Shown here piece by piece: positions 46,489 through 55,482 of a DNA stretch of 64,000 nt (the stretch's first letter is position 1; the number at the start of each line of letters is the position of its first letter). Source of the DNA: Leisingera sp. ANG59. GTDB lineage: Bacteria; Pseudomonadota; Alphaproteobacteria; Rhodobacterales; Rhodobacteraceae. Location: assembly GCF_013317235.1 (NCBI RefSeq), contig NZ_WLCM01000019.1, positions 8,808-72,807 of the forward strand, given 5' to 3'. Below the pieces are notes generated by a model. That model had not been told where the DNA came from and made no database searches. It saw nothing but the letters and a program-made list of their open reading frames with translations. Both the position numbers and the translations under genes were made by a program.

Positions 46489-48912
46489 ATGGCAAAGAAG
46501 AAGACGTCCGCGGCCAGGCGGTTCTCACTGGCAAATCTCAGCACCAAGGTGAAAATCGTATCCGTTGCGGTGCTGCCGCTGCTGCTGGTGCTTGGGGTAG
46601 GCGTGCTGGCGGTCTTCAATCTGGGCCGGATGGAGCAATCTGCCAAGGCGGTGGACCACACCCAGGAAATCCTTACCGGATCGCAGACCCTGGCGGAGGC
46701 TGCCTCGCAAATGGAGGCCGGCCTGCGGGGCTACCTGCTGGCGGGCCGGGAGGAATACCTGGTCCCCTTTGAAGAGGGCAAGGGGCAGGTGGCTGAGACG
46801 CTTGCCAGCCTGCGCACGCTGGCAGCGGGCGACGCTGATATGCTGGCCACCTTGGACGAGGCAGAGCAGATCCTAGCGGGCTGGCAGGAAAACGTGGCTG
46901 CCGGCGCCATCGAGCTGCGCCAGGAAATCGGCGACGCCATGACCATGAACGACATGGCCGCCGAGGTGAAGAAATCCAAGGGCCGGGTCTATTTCGAACA
47001 GTTCCGCACCGAGATGACCAATGTGATCGAGGAGGAGGAAGTCGAACTGAATAACCGGCGCAACACCTTTATGTCGCTGGTCAATGCCGGCATTGCCGAT
47101 GCGGACTACCTTAACACCTCGCTGCGGGCGGTGGAGCAGACCCACAAAATCATCAGCCGGGCCAAGGACCTGTTGGCCGCGGCTGTGGACATGGAAACCG
47201 GCATGCGCGGCTTCCTTCTGGCGGGCGACCGGGAGTTTCTCGATCCCTATATGGAAGGCAACGGGCGCTTCAACGAGGTGCTGGCCGACCTCCGCCTGGC
47301 GCTGGCGGACAACCTGATGCAGACAAACAGGCTGAACAAGGTGGCCAAGATCATTGACGAATGGCGCAGCGAGGTGGTGGTGCCGATGCTGCAGCTGCGC
47401 CGGGTGATCGGCAGCGCGGCCACGATGGACGACATGGCCGACCTGGTGGCCGAGGGCCGCGGCAAGGAGTACTTCGACAGCTTCCGCGCCACCATGACTG
47501 CCTTGCAGGCCGCCGGGGCTGAGGCCATGGCAAGCCGCCGCGCCGCCAACGAGGACCTAGGCGCCCAAACCCGCACCATGATCCCTGCAGCCATCGGCGG
47601 CGCCATCCTGATCGGCGGCATCCTGGCGCTTGTGATTGCCTCCGGCATTGCCTCCGGAATCCGCCGCATCGTGATGTCGATGCGCGGGCTGGCAGAGGGT
47701 AACAACGCGGTAGAGATCCAAGGCCAGAACCGCGGCGACGAGGTTGGCGATATGGCCCGCGCGCTGGAGAAATTCCGCGATGAGCTGGTGAGGATGCAGG
47801 AGGCCGAACAGCAAAAGGCCGAGAGCAAGGACGCAGAGCTGGCCGGCGTGGTGCGCGAGCTGAGCGAGCGGCTGTCGCGCCTGGCGCATGGCGATTTGAC
47901 CGTCCGCATCGCCGAGGCATTCCCTGAGGAATACGAACAGCTGCGCGCCGACTTCAATGGCTCGATCGACAATCTGAACGCCACCGTGCAGCAGGTGATC
48001 GAGGCATCTTCGAGCATCCGCAACGGGGCCGCGGAGATCAGCCAGGCCTCTGACGACCTGTCGCACCGGACCGAGAGCCAGGCCGCGACGCTGGAGGAAA
48101 CCGCGGCCGCAATCGATGAGCTGACCGCCAGCGTGAAATCGGCAGCCGAGGGCGCCCGCAACGTGGAAAACACCGTGCGCGAGGCCCGGCAGGAGGCTGA
48201 GAGCAGCGGCGAGGTGGTGCAGGACGCGGTCGCCGCAATGAGCGGAATCGAGGCATCCTCGAACCAGATCAGCCAGATCATCAGCGTGATCGACGACATC
48301 GCCTTCCAGACCAACCTGCTGGCGCTGAACGCCGGCGTCGAGGCCGCCCGCGCAGGCGAAGCCGGCCGCGGCTTTGCGGTGGTGGCGTCCGAGGTGCGGG
48401 CGCTGGCGCAGCGATCCTCTGACGCAGCGATGGAGATCAAGACGCTGATCTCCGACAGCTCCCGCCAGGTGGATCAGGGCGTCGATCTGGTCGGCCGCGC
48501 AGGCCAGGCGCTGCAGTCCATCGTGGGGCGGGTCAGCCATATCTCGCAGCTGGTGTCTGAAATCGCCGAGGGTGCCGAGGAACAGTCCACCGGCCTGCAT
48601 GAAATCAACACCGGCGTCACCCAGCTGGATCAGGTGACCCAGCAGAACGCGGCGATGGTGGAGGAAGCCACCGCGGCGGGCCACATGCTGAACACCGACG
48701 CGATGAAACTGGCCGAGCTGGTGGCGCGGTTCCAGGTCGATGGCAGCACGGCTGCGCCAGCAGCTCCGGCGGCGGCAGCGGACGCTCTCCCCTCTGCCCA
48801 TGGCGACGAGGATTGGGGCGGCGGCGACTGGGAGGTGGAGGCCAGCCCGGCGCCGGTTGCGGTGCCTGCGGGCGATGGCAATGCCGCCCGCGATCTGTGG
48901 CAGGACTTCTGA
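46489..48912 (+). CDS. Methyl-accepting chemotaxis protein with two CHASE3-like modules
   Basis: The 807-residue receptor has one membrane helix near residues 22-45. A large sensor region with two similar helical modules follows ([17 protein letters not shown] and [20 protein letters not shown] mark the repeats), then a second helix near 365-385, HAMP, and the signalling domain ([20 protein letters not shown] hairpin). The last residues LWQDF fit the xWxxF tether for CheR/CheB. The sensor lies outside the cytoplasm; the ligand is unknown. No other chemotaxis genes are adjacent. Confidence 0.9.
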   Translation: MAKKKTSAARRFSLANLSTKVKIVSVAVLPLLLVLGVGVLAVFNLGRMEQSAKAVDHTQEILTGSQTLAEAASQMEAGLRGYLLAGREEYLVPFEEGKGQVAETLASLRTLAAGDADMLATLDEAEQILAGWQENVAAGAIELRQEIGDAMTMNDMAAEVKKSKGRVYFEQFRTEMTNVIEEEEVELNNRRNTFMSLVNAGIADADYLNTSLRAVEQTHKIISRAKDLLAAAVDMETGMRGFLLAGDREFLDPYMEGNGRFNEVLADLRLALADNLMQTNRLNKVAKIIDEWRSEVVVPMLQLRRVIGSAATMDDMADLVAEGRGKEYFDSFRATMTALQAAGAEAMASRRAANEDLGAQTRTMIPAAIGGAILIGGILALVIASGIASGIRRIVMSMRGLAEGNNAVEIQGQNRGDEVGDMARALEKFRDELVRMQEAEQQKAESKDAELAGVVRELSERLSRLAHGDLTVRIAEAFPEEYEQLRADFNGSIDNLNATVQQVIEASSSIRNGAAEISQASDDLSHRTESQAATLEETAAAIDELTASVKSAAEGARNVENTVREARQEAESSGEVVQDAVAAMSGIEASSNQISQIISVIDDIAFQTNLLALNAGVEAARAGEAGRGFAVVASEVRALAQRSSDAAMEIKTLISDSSRQVDQGVDLVGRAGQALQSIVGRVSHISQLVSEIAEGAEEQSTGLHEINTGVTQLDQVTQQNAAMVEEATAAGHMLNTDAMKLAELVARFQVDGSTAAPAAPAAAADALPSAHGDEDWGGGDWEVEASPAPVAVPAGDGNAARDLWQDF

Positions 48913-48931
48913 GCCTTGCCGGCAGGATGAT

Positions 48932-48966
48932 GCAAAGGGCCCTCCCGCGCGGGAGGGCCCTTTGCC
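48932..48966 (+). terminator. Intrinsic terminator after the chemoreceptor gene
   Basis: GCAAAGGGCCCTCCCGC / GCGGGAGGGCCCTTTGC forms a very stable, almost loopless stem, with TTTG forming part of its 3' arm. It insulates the downstream aroG leader from read-through. Confidence 0.8.
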
Positions 48967-48988
48967 GCATCGGGGGCCAATTTACGGG

Positions 48989-49017
48989 GTGACAGCCCTG
49001 CGAATCTCCGCTAGCGT
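48989..49017 (+). promoter_or_regulatory. Candidate promoter of the aroG leader
   Basis: GTGACA (48989-48994; five of six to the consensus) and TAGCGT (49012-49017) are 17 bp apart. A start about seven bases later would fall at 49024-49025, on the ATG of the leader peptide. Leaderless leader peptides of this kind are known for the rhizobial trpE(G) attenuator. Confidence 0.5.
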
Positions 49018-49024
49018 CCGGCTC

Positions 49025-49102
49025 ATGACCCGCACCTATGCCGCATTCTGGTATTTCTTTTATCCGCGCCATATGGCGGACGGAGGGGTCAGCGCATTCT
49101 GA
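49025..49102 (+). CDS. Aromatic-rich leader peptide of the DAHP synthase gene
   Basis: A 25-codon frame encodes a peptide beginning MTRTYAAFWYFFYPRH. Codons 8-13 (49046-49063) are Phe-Trp-Tyr-Phe-Phe-Tyr in a row, and 8 of 25 residues are aromatic. It ends 32 bp before an intrinsic terminator that lies between it and the DAHP synthase gene. This is the design of a ribosome-mediated attenuator: scarcity of Phe, Tyr or Trp charging would stall the ribosome on the run. The peptide itself need have no other role. Confidence 0.85.
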   Translation: MTRTYAAFWYFFYPRHMADGGVSAF

Positions 49103-49163
49103 GTTAAGAGACCGGAAAGCACCAGGATACCACCAACCGCCCGCAGCCCGCAGGCGGTTTTTT
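49067..49163 (+). terminator. Attenuator of the DAHP synthase gene
   Basis: The terminator is AACCGCC (49135-49141) / GGCGGTT (49153-49159) with T residues to 49163. Right after the aromatic codons, CGCCATATGGCG (49067-49078) is a perfect palindrome. Its 3' arm, with the next base, gives GGCGG (49075-49079), complementary to CCGCC (49137-49141) in the terminator 5' arm. A ribosome stalled on the aromatic codons would open the palindrome and free GGCGG to block the terminator. Confidence 0.7.
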
Positions 49164-49209
49164 CGTATCCGCCGCAGCGCCAAGGGCCTCCCGCCAAGGA
49201 AGCTGAAAC

Positions 49210-50289
49210 ATGACACCCCAGACCGAAAACCTCCGCATCACCGGCATGCAGGAACTGATCTCTCCCGAGGACCTCGCCGCCCAAATGCCCTCGACGGCGG
49301 CAGCCACCGACACCGTGCTGGCCAGCCGCACCGCCATTCAAGACGTTCTGCACGGCCGTGACGGCCGGGTGATCGCCGTGGTCGGCCCCTGTTCGATTCA
49401 TGATCCGAAGGCGGCGATGGAATACGCCGAACGGCTGTCGCCGGTCCGCGAACGGCTGGCCGGAGAGCTGGAAATCGTGATGCGGGTCTACTTCGAGAAG
49501 CCCCGCACCATCTCGGGCTGGAAGGGGCTGATTAACGATCCGGGCCTCGACGGCTCCTTCCGCATCAACGAAGGGCTCGGCCTGGCGCGCCGCCTGTGCC
49601 TGGACATCAACGCCCTGGGGCTGCCGGTCGGCACCGAGTTCCTGGACACCGCGGTGCCGCAGTACATCTCCGACTTGGTGGCCTGGGCCGCCATCGGTGC
49701 CCGCACCACCGAAAGCCAGATCCACCGCGAGATGGCCTCCGGCCTCAGCTGCCCGGTGGGCTTCAAGAACGGCACCCGCGGCAATGTGCAGATCGCGGTG
49801 GACGCGGTGCGCTCCGCCGCCCACCCGCATCATTTCATGGCGCTGGCTAAATCGGGCCGCGCCGCGATTGCGGAGACCAGCGGCAACCCGGACTGCCACC
49901 TGATCCTGCGCGGCGGCGGCGGCACCAACTATGATGCGGCTTCGGTCGATGCAGCATGCAAGCTGGCGGAAAAGGACGGTATCCGCGGCCATGTGATGAT
50001 CGACGCCAGCCACGCCAACAGCGGCAAGGACCCGATGCAGCAGCCCGCGGTGCTGCGCGATGTGGCGGCGCAGATCGCGGGCGGCGACAGCCGCATCACC
50101 GGCGTGATGGTGGAAAGCCATCTGGTGGCGGGCCGTCAGGACCTGGGCAAGGGCGCGCTGACCTACGGCCAGTCCATCACCGACGGCTGCCTCGGCTGGG
50201 AGGACACCGTGGCAGAACTGGAGCATCTGGCTGCAGCCGTTGCCAAACGCCGCACGCTTGCCGCGCAGAGGGACCTGGCCGACGCATAA
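49210..50289 (+). CDS. aroG: DAHP synthase (class I, AroG/F/H type)
   Basis: The 359-residue enzyme condenses phosphoenolpyruvate and erythrose 4-phosphate, the first step of the shikimate pathway. GPCSIHDPKAAMEYAERL, RVYFEKPRTISGWKGLI, FKNGTRGNVQIAVDA and HVMIDASHANSGKDPMQQP are the class I motifs with metal and substrate ligands. It starts at 49210 after AAGGAAGCTGAAAC. Expression is probably set by the upstream aromatic leader attenuator. Its allosteric specificity (Phe, Tyr or Trp) cannot be read by eye; the mixed aromatic leader suggests it may be the only or main isozyme. Confidence 0.93.
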   Translation: MTPQTENLRITGMQELISPEDLAAQMPSTAAATDTVLASRTAIQDVLHGRDGRVIAVVGPCSIHDPKAAMEYAERLSPVRERLAGELEIVMRVYFEKPRTISGWKGLINDPGLDGSFRINEGLGLARRLCLDINALGLPVGTEFLDTAVPQYISDLVAWAAIGARTTESQIHREMASGLSCPVGFKNGTRGNVQIAVDAVRSAAHPHHFMALAKSGRAAIAETSGNPDCHLILRGGGGTNYDAASVDAACKLAEKDGIRGHVMIDASHANSGKDPMQQPAVLRDVAAQIAGGDSRITGVMVESHLVAGRQDLGKGALTYGQSITDGCLGWEDTVAELEHLAAAVAKRRTLAAQRDLADA

Positions 50290-50318
50290 AGTTGCCATCG
50301 GCGCGCGCCTTCGGCATT

Positions 50319-50385
50319 GAGTATTTGGGCAAAGAAGAAGAGCCTGCTTAAAATTGCCTCCTCTTCTTCTTTGCGGAAAATACTC
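50319..50385. repeat. Inverted pair of a short interspersed repeat
   Basis: GAGTATTTGGGCAAAGAAGA (50319 on) and its inverted relative ending GGAAAATACTC (50361-50385) face each other between aroG and the protease gene. Their inner arms AAAGAAGAAGAG / CTCTTCTTCTTT form a 12-bp perfect stem. A third copy lies at 53281. It acts as a hairpin here and may terminate aroG transcripts. Confidence 0.65.
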
Positions 50386-50516
50386 CGGGGTGAATTGGCT
50401 GTCAGGCCAAGAGGGGCAGCGCCCCTCCGCCCCAGCAGCGATGTGGCTTGCCTCCAGCCTTGCAATCCGGGCGCGCGCTCCGCATATCCTTCACGCAGCA
50501 ACAAACGGGAGCCCCC

Positions 50517-51923
50517 ATGATCCGCCCAGCCCTGACCGCCCTTGCCCTGTGTCTTGCCCTGCCTGCGCTGGCCTTGCCCGCGGCGGCTGAAACCAAGGTG
50601 CCGCAGAGCCAGGCGGAGATTGCGCTGGGGTTTGCGCCGCTGGTCAAGGAAGCTTCTCCGGCGGTGGTCAACATCTATGCCAAGGTGGTGCGCCAGGTGC
50701 AGCAGCGCCGCCGCTCGCCGTTCATGAACGACCCGTTCTTCGATGATTTCTTCCGCGGATTCGCCAAGCCGCAGCCGCGGGTGGAGAACTCGCTGGGGTC
50801 GGGGGTGATCCTGTCCGCGGATGGTATCGTGGTCTCCAACTACCACGTTGTCGGCAGCGCCACCGAAATCCGCGTGGTGACCAATGACCGGCGCGAATAC
50901 AATGCGCGGGTGATCCTGGGCGACAAGGCCAGCGACCTGGCGATCCTGCAGCTGGATGAGGCCGCGGACCTGCCCCATCTGGACCTGCGCGACAGCGATG
51001 AAGTGCAGGTGGGGGAGCTGGCGCTGGCGATCGGCAACCCGTTCGGGGTCGGGCAGACCGTCAGCAGCGGCATCATCTCGGGCCTGGCGCGCACCGGCAT
51101 GGGGGCCGGCGACGGATTTGGCTATTACATCCAGACTGACGCGCCGATCAACCCGGGCAACTCCGGCGGCGCGCTGATCGACGTCAATGGCGACCTCATC
51201 GGTATCAACACGCGCATCCTGTCGCGCTCCGGCGGCTCCAACGGCATCGGTTTTGCGATCCCGGCCAACCTGGTCAAACAGTTCGTGGAACAGGCGAAAA
51301 CCGGCGCCGAGGAATTCCAGCGCCCTTGGGCCGGCATGGCCGGTCAACCGGTGGACGCGGACCTCGCAGCCTCGATGGGCATGGAGGTCCCGGAGGGCAT
51401 GGTGGTCTCCGACCTGCACCGCGAAAGCCCCTTTGCCAAGGCAGGTTTCAAGGTGGGCGACGTGATCACCCATGTGGACGGCGAGGTGGTGAATTCGCCG
51501 TCCGAGATGGTGTTCCGGATGTCGGTCTCGGGCCTGGGCGGCACGGCGGAGATCACCCGCCTGCGCGGGGCGGAACGCGAGGCGGTCGCGGTGCCGATGA
51601 TCACCGCGCCGGATCAGCCGCCCGCCAACCCGGTGCAACTGGATGAGCGGACCGCGCTGCCCGGCCTGACGGTGGCGCAGATCAATCCGCAGGTGATTGC
51701 CCGGCTCGGCCTGCCGCTGTCGGCGGAGGGCGTGGTGGTCACCGATCCCGGCCCATACGCAGGCCGCGGCGGGGTGCAGCCCGGCGATGCGCTGCTGGCG
51801 GTGAACGGCCAGCCCGTCACCAGCACCGAGGATGTTTATGCCATCCTTGCGAACAGCGGCCGCTGGATTCAGCTGGACCTCAACCGCCGCGGCCAGCGCG
51901 TCACCCTGCGGTTCCGCACCTGA
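50517..51923 (+). CDS. DegP/HtrA-type periplasmic serine protease
   Basis: The 468-residue protein has a signal peptide (MIRPALTALALCLALPALAL, cut near LPAAAE), a trypsin-like domain with the triad His in VSNYHVVGSA, Asp in SDLAILQLD and Ser in NPGNSGGALID, and two PDZ domains. It degrades or refolds damaged periplasmic proteins. The ATG at 50517 is chosen because it starts the signal peptide; the open frame extends 23 codons upstream. Its stop overlaps the rarA start by one base (TGATG). Confidence 0.92.
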   Translation: MIRPALTALALCLALPALALPAAAETKVPQSQAEIALGFAPLVKEASPAVVNIYAKVVRQVQQRRRSPFMNDPFFDDFFRGFAKPQPRVENSLGSGVILSADGIVVSNYHVVGSATEIRVVTNDRREYNARVILGDKASDLAILQLDEAADLPHLDLRDSDEVQVGELALAIGNPFGVGQTVSSGIISGLARTGMGAGDGFGYYIQTDAPINPGNSGGALIDVNGDLIGINTRILSRSGGSNGIGFAIPANLVKQFVEQAKTGAEEFQRPWAGMAGQPVDADLAASMGMEVPEGMVVSDLHRESPFAKAGFKVGDVITHVDGEVVNSPSEMVFRMSVSGLGGTAEITRLRGAEREAVAVPMITAPDQPPANPVQLDERTALPGLTVAQINPQVIARLGLPLSAEGVVVTDPGPYAGRGGVQPGDALLAVNGQPVTSTEDVYAILANSGRWIQLDLNRRGQRVTLRFRT

Positions 51924-53245
51924 TGGCGGACCTGTTCGGCACCCCGGCGCCGTCGGACGGCGATGCGCAGCAGCCCAGCAAGAACCGGCCGCTGGCCGAC
52001 CGGCTGCGGCCGCAGTCGCTGGCGGATGTGATCGGCCAGGAGCAGGTGCTAGGGCCGGAGGCGCCCTTGGGCGTGATGCTGGCCTCTGGCTCCTTGTCCT
52101 CGCTGATCTTCTGGGGGCCGCCCGGCGTGGGCAAGACCACCATCGCCCGGCTGCTGGCGCAGGAAACCGACCTGCATTTCGTGCAGATATCGGCGATCTT
52201 CACCGGTGTGCCGGAGCTCAGGAAGGTGTTCGAGGCCGCAAAGATCCGCCGCGAGAACGGACAGGGCACGCTGCTGTTCGTGGATGAGATCCACCGTTTC
52301 AACAAGGCCCAGCAGGACGGCTTCCTGCCGCATATGGAAGATGGCACCATCCTGCTGGTGGGGGCGACCACCGAGAACCCGTCGTTTGAGCTGAACGCCG
52401 CTGTGCTCAGCCGCTCCCAGGTGCTGGTGCTGGAGCGGCTGTCGCTGGCCGACCTCGAACGTCTCACCCAGCGCGCCGAGAAGGAGCTGGGCCGCGCCCT
52501 GCCGCTGAGCGGGGATGCCCGCGATGCGCTGCACGAGATGGCGGATGGCGACGGGCGGGCACTCCTGAATCTCATCGAACAGGTTGCTGCCTGGAAGGTG
52601 GAGGCGCCCTTGGGGCGCGAGGCGCTCTCAAACCGGCTGATGCGCCGGGCGGCCAAGTTCGACAAGTCCGGTGACGAGCACTACAACCTGATCTCTGCCC
52701 TGCACAAATCGATCCGCGGCTCCGATCCGGATGCGGCGCTCTATTGGCTGGCGCGAATGCTGGAGGGCGGTGAGGATCCGCGGTTCCTGGCCCGGCGGCT
52801 TACGATGATGTCGACCGAGGATATCGGCATGGCCGACCCGCAGGCCAACACGGTTTGCCTCAATGCTTGGCAGACCTACGAACGCCTTGGCAGCCCGGAG
52901 GGCGAGCTGGCGCTCGCGAATGCCGCCGTCTACCTGGCGCTGGCACCAAAATCCAACGCGGTTTATGTCGGCATCAAGGCGGCGCGGCGGCTGGCCAAGA
53001 CCACCGGCAGCGCGCCGCCGCCCAAGCACATCCTGAACGCGCCGACCAAGCTGATGGCGGAGCAGGGATATGGCGACGGCTATGCCTATGACCACGATGC
53101 GGAGGACGGGTTCTCCGGCCAGAACTACTTCCCCGACGGGGTGAAGCGGCCGGTGCTGTACCAGCCGGTGGAACGGGGGTTCGAGCGCGAGCTGAAGCGG
53201 CGCACGGACTATTTTGCGAACCTCAGGCTGAAGCGGAACAAGTAA
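51923..53245 (+). CDS. rarA: Replication-associated recombination protein A
   Basis: The 440-residue AAA+ ATPase has the N-terminal RPLADRLRPQSLADVIGQEQ, Walker A WGPPGVGKTT, Walker B LLFVDEIHRFNKAQQD and the C-terminal tetramerisation region with PKSNAVYVGIKAA. RarA/MgsA acts at stalled replication forks together with SSB. It is translationally coupled to the protease gene. Confidence 0.95.
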   Translation: MADLFGTPAPSDGDAQQPSKNRPLADRLRPQSLADVIGQEQVLGPEAPLGVMLASGSLSSLIFWGPPGVGKTTIARLLAQETDLHFVQISAIFTGVPELRKVFEAAKIRRENGQGTLLFVDEIHRFNKAQQDGFLPHMEDGTILLVGATTENPSFELNAAVLSRSQVLVLERLSLADLERLTQRAEKELGRALPLSGDARDALHEMADGDGRALLNLIEQVAAWKVEAPLGREALSNRLMRRAAKFDKSGDEHYNLISALHKSIRGSDPDAALYWLARMLEGGEDPRFLARRLTMMSTEDIGMADPQANTVCLNAWQTYERLGSPEGELALANAAVYLALAPKSNAVYVGIKAARRLAKTTGSAPPPKHILNAPTKLMAEQGYGDGYAYDHDAEDGFSGQNYFPDGVKRPVLYQPVERGFERELKRRTDYFANLRLKRNK

Positions 53246-53303
53246 AGCGGCTTTGCCGGCAAAGCCGCTGCCTCCGGCGGGAGTATTTGCATAAAGAAGA
53301 AGG
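53246..53303. repeat. Hairpin and third copy of the GAGTATTT repeat
   Basis: AGCGGCTTTG / CAAAGCCGCT (53246-53269) forms a 10-bp stem right after rarA. It is followed by GAGTATTTGCATAAAGAAGA from 53281, a direct relative of the repeats at 50319-50385. It may serve as a transcription end or mRNA 3' protection. Confidence 0.5.
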
Positions 53304-53390
53304 GGCGGGAGCCTGTAACAGGCAGCCCTGCGCGCTGTGCAACACGGGCAAAACTTGACATCCTTGCCTGCGTCGGCGACAGGACGGGGG

Positions 53391-53771
53391 ATGATTTCTT
53401 CGGTTTCCATGGTGGCCCTTGGCGGCGCAATCGGGGCGGTGTGCCGCTATCTGGCCGGGCTGGGCATCATCCGGCTGCTGGGGCATCACGACTTTCCGGT
53501 GGCGGTGCTGACGGTGAATATCCTCGGCTCCTTTCTGATGGGGATGTTCGTGGTGGCGGCGGCGCTAAGGGATCTGACCTGGCTCAGCCCCCTGGTGATG
53601 ACCGGGCTGATGGGCGGGTTCACCACCTTCTCGGCGTTCTCGCTGGAGACCGCCAACCTGATCGAGCGCGGCGCCTTCGGGCAGGCGGCGCTGTATGTAG
53701 CTTTGTCCGTGGGCCTGTCGGTCGGCGGTTTGTTTCTGGGCCTGATGGCCGCAAGAGGAGTGTTCGCATGA
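53391..53771 (+). CDS. crcB: Fluoride channel CrcB/Fluc
   Basis: The 126-residue protein has four membrane helices and the Fluc signatures GGAIGAVCRYLAG, TVNILGSFLMG and GGFTTFSAFSLE. It exports fluoride as a dual-topology dimer. The ATG at 53391 has GACGGGGG upstream; the frame extends 18 codons further but without a membrane segment. No fluoride riboswitch was recognised in front of it. It overlaps the rluC-type gene by four bases (ATGA). Confidence 0.93.
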   Translation: MISSVSMVALGGAIGAVCRYLAGLGIIRLLGHHDFPVAVLTVNILGSFLMGMFVVAAALRDLTWLSPLVMTGLMGGFTTFSAFSLETANLIERGAFGQAALYVALSVGLSVGGLFLGLMAARGVFA

Positions 53772-54814
53772 GCGGCGTTCAGATGATTACCGTCAGCGAA
53801 GACGACAGCGGCCAGCGCATCGACCGCTGGCTGCGGCGGCTGTTTCCGCATGTGAACCAGGGCCGCATCGAGAAGATGTGCCGCAAGGGCGAGCTGCGGC
53901 TTGATGGCGGCCGGGTGAAGGCCAATACCCGCGTCGAGACGGGGCAGGTGGTGCGGGTGCCGCCGCTGGCCGAGAGTGATATGAAGCCGGCTGAGGCGCG
54001 GCCGATGCGGATTTCGGACGCCGATGCCAAGATGATCCAGGCTTGTGTGATCTACCGCGACGATGATGTGATCGTGCTGAACAAGCCTGCCGGGCTGGCG
54101 GTGCAGGGCGGCTCCGGCACCTCCAAGCATGTGGACGGGCTGGCCGAGGCGCTGAAGTTCGGGCTGGAGGAAAAACCCAAGCTGGTGCACCGGATCGACA
54201 AGGACACCTCCGGGGTGCTGGTGCTGGCGAGGAACCGCAAGGCGGCGCAGGGGCTGACCGCCGCCTTCCGCCACAAGAACACCCGCAAGATCTACTGGGC
54301 GCTGGTGGCGGGCGTGCCGACGCCGTATCTGGGCGAGATCAAGAACGGGCTGGTGAAGGCACCGGGGCATGGCAAATCCGGCGAGGGCGAGAAGATGATC
54401 AACGTGCATCCGCACGACATCGACGATACCCCGGGTGCCAAGCGCGCGCATACGCTTTATGCCACGCTCTACCGTGTGGCCAGCCGTGCTGCCTGGGTGG
54501 CGATGGAGCCCATTACGGGGCGCACCCACCAGCTGCGGGCGCATATGTCCGGCATGGGCCATCCGATTGCCGGTGACGGCAAATACGGCGGCTCCGGGCA
54601 GGAGAACCTGGGTGACGGCTGGGGCGCGCAGATCGGCGGGGTGATCTCCAGGAAGCTGCACCTGCACGCGCGCCGGATGGTGTTTGAACACCCGGTGACC
54701 CGCAAGGAAATCGCCGTGGTTGCGCCGCTGCCCGACCATATGAAGGAAAGCTGGGACACTTTCGGCTGGACCGAGGACCTGGCGGCGGACGACCCGTTCG
54801 AGGATCTGAAGTGA
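53768..54814 (+). CDS. rluC: RluC-type 23S rRNA pseudouridine synthase
   Basis: The 348-residue protein has an N-terminal S4 RNA-binding domain (DSGQRIDRWLRRLFPHVNQG) and the RluA-family catalytic domain with HRIDKDTSGVLVLARN, where Asp is the nucleophile, and ITGRTHQLRAHMSGMGHPI. RluC modifies positions around 955, 2504 and 2580 of 23S rRNA in E. coli. The longer open frame begins inside crcB out of register and is not used. The stop overlaps the next gene's GTG. Confidence 0.88.
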   Translation: MSGVQMITVSEDDSGQRIDRWLRRLFPHVNQGRIEKMCRKGELRLDGGRVKANTRVETGQVVRVPPLAESDMKPAEARPMRISDADAKMIQACVIYRDDDVIVLNKPAGLAVQGGSGTSKHVDGLAEALKFGLEEKPKLVHRIDKDTSGVLVLARNRKAAQGLTAAFRHKNTRKIYWALVAGVPTPYLGEIKNGLVKAPGHGKSGEGEKMINVHPHDIDDTPGAKRAHTLYATLYRVASRAAWVAMEPITGRTHQLRAHMSGMGHPIAGDGKYGGSGQENLGDGWGAQIGGVISRKLHLHARRMVFEHPVTRKEIAVVAPLPDHMKESWDTFGWTEDLAADDPFEDLK

Positions 54815-55479
54815 GTTCACCGTTGCGGCTGATCCTGTTTGACGTCGATGGCACCCTGGTCGACAGCCAGGGCGCGATCACCAGCGCGATGGCAGAGGCG
54901 TTTCAAGGGGTTGGCCTAGAAACACCGCCGCGCGAGGCGATCCTGTCCATCGTTGGCCTGTCGCTGCCGCTGGCGATGGCAGAGCTGGCACCGGAGCAGG
55001 ATGCGCCTACGCTGGAGGCGCTGGTGGAGGGCTACAAGTCCTCCTACATGCTGGCGCGCGAGGAGGCGGGCGCGGCGCATTCGCCGCTCTATCCCGGCAC
55101 GCAGGAGATGCTGGCAGAGCTCAATGAGGTGCCGGAATACCTGCTGGGGGTCGCCACCGGCAAATCCCAGCGCGGCGTTGACGCGCTGATCGCGGCGCAT
55201 GGGCTGAACTGCTTCGTGACCCGGCAGGTGGCGGATCATCACCCGTCGAAACCGCATCCGTCGATGGTTCTGACCGCGATGGTGGAGACCGGGGTGGAGC
55301 GCGAAAACACCGTGATGATCGGCGACACGCGGTTTGACATTGAAATGGGGCGCGCAGCGGGGGTCACCACCATCGCCGTGCCCTGGGGCTATCACCCGGC
55401 AGAGACATTGGGCGCCGATTACCTGATCCGTGATTTCGCGGAGCTGCGCCCGCTGCTGGCAGAGATCTGGAAGGGCTAG
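54811..55479 (+). CDS. HAD-family phosphatase (phosphoglycolate-phosphatase-like)
   Basis: The 222-residue protein starts with GTG in a GTGA overlap. It has the HAD motifs DVDGTLVDS (I), GVATGKS (II), Lys in HHPSKPHPSM (III) and MIGDTRFDIEMG (IV), with a helical cap between I and II. It hydrolyses a small phosphate ester; the substrate is uncertain. It belongs to the coupled crcB-rluC-HAD-ATP12 run. Confidence 0.88.
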   Translation: MSSPLRLILFDVDGTLVDSQGAITSAMAEAFQGVGLETPPREAILSIVGLSLPLAMAELAPEQDAPTLEALVEGYKSSYMLAREEAGAAHSPLYPGTQEMLAELNEVPEYLLGVATGKSQRGVDALIAAHGLNCFVTRQVADHHPSKPHPSMVLTAMVETGVERENTVMIGDTRFDIEMGRAAGVTTIAVPWGYHPAETLGADYLIRDFAELRPLLAEIWKG

Positions 55480-55482
55480 GAT

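Noticed and set aside
53246-53390. Fluoride riboswitch in front of crcB
   Set aside because: I looked for the conserved crcB riboswitch pattern and did not find it. Only a hairpin and an interspersed repeat are visible.
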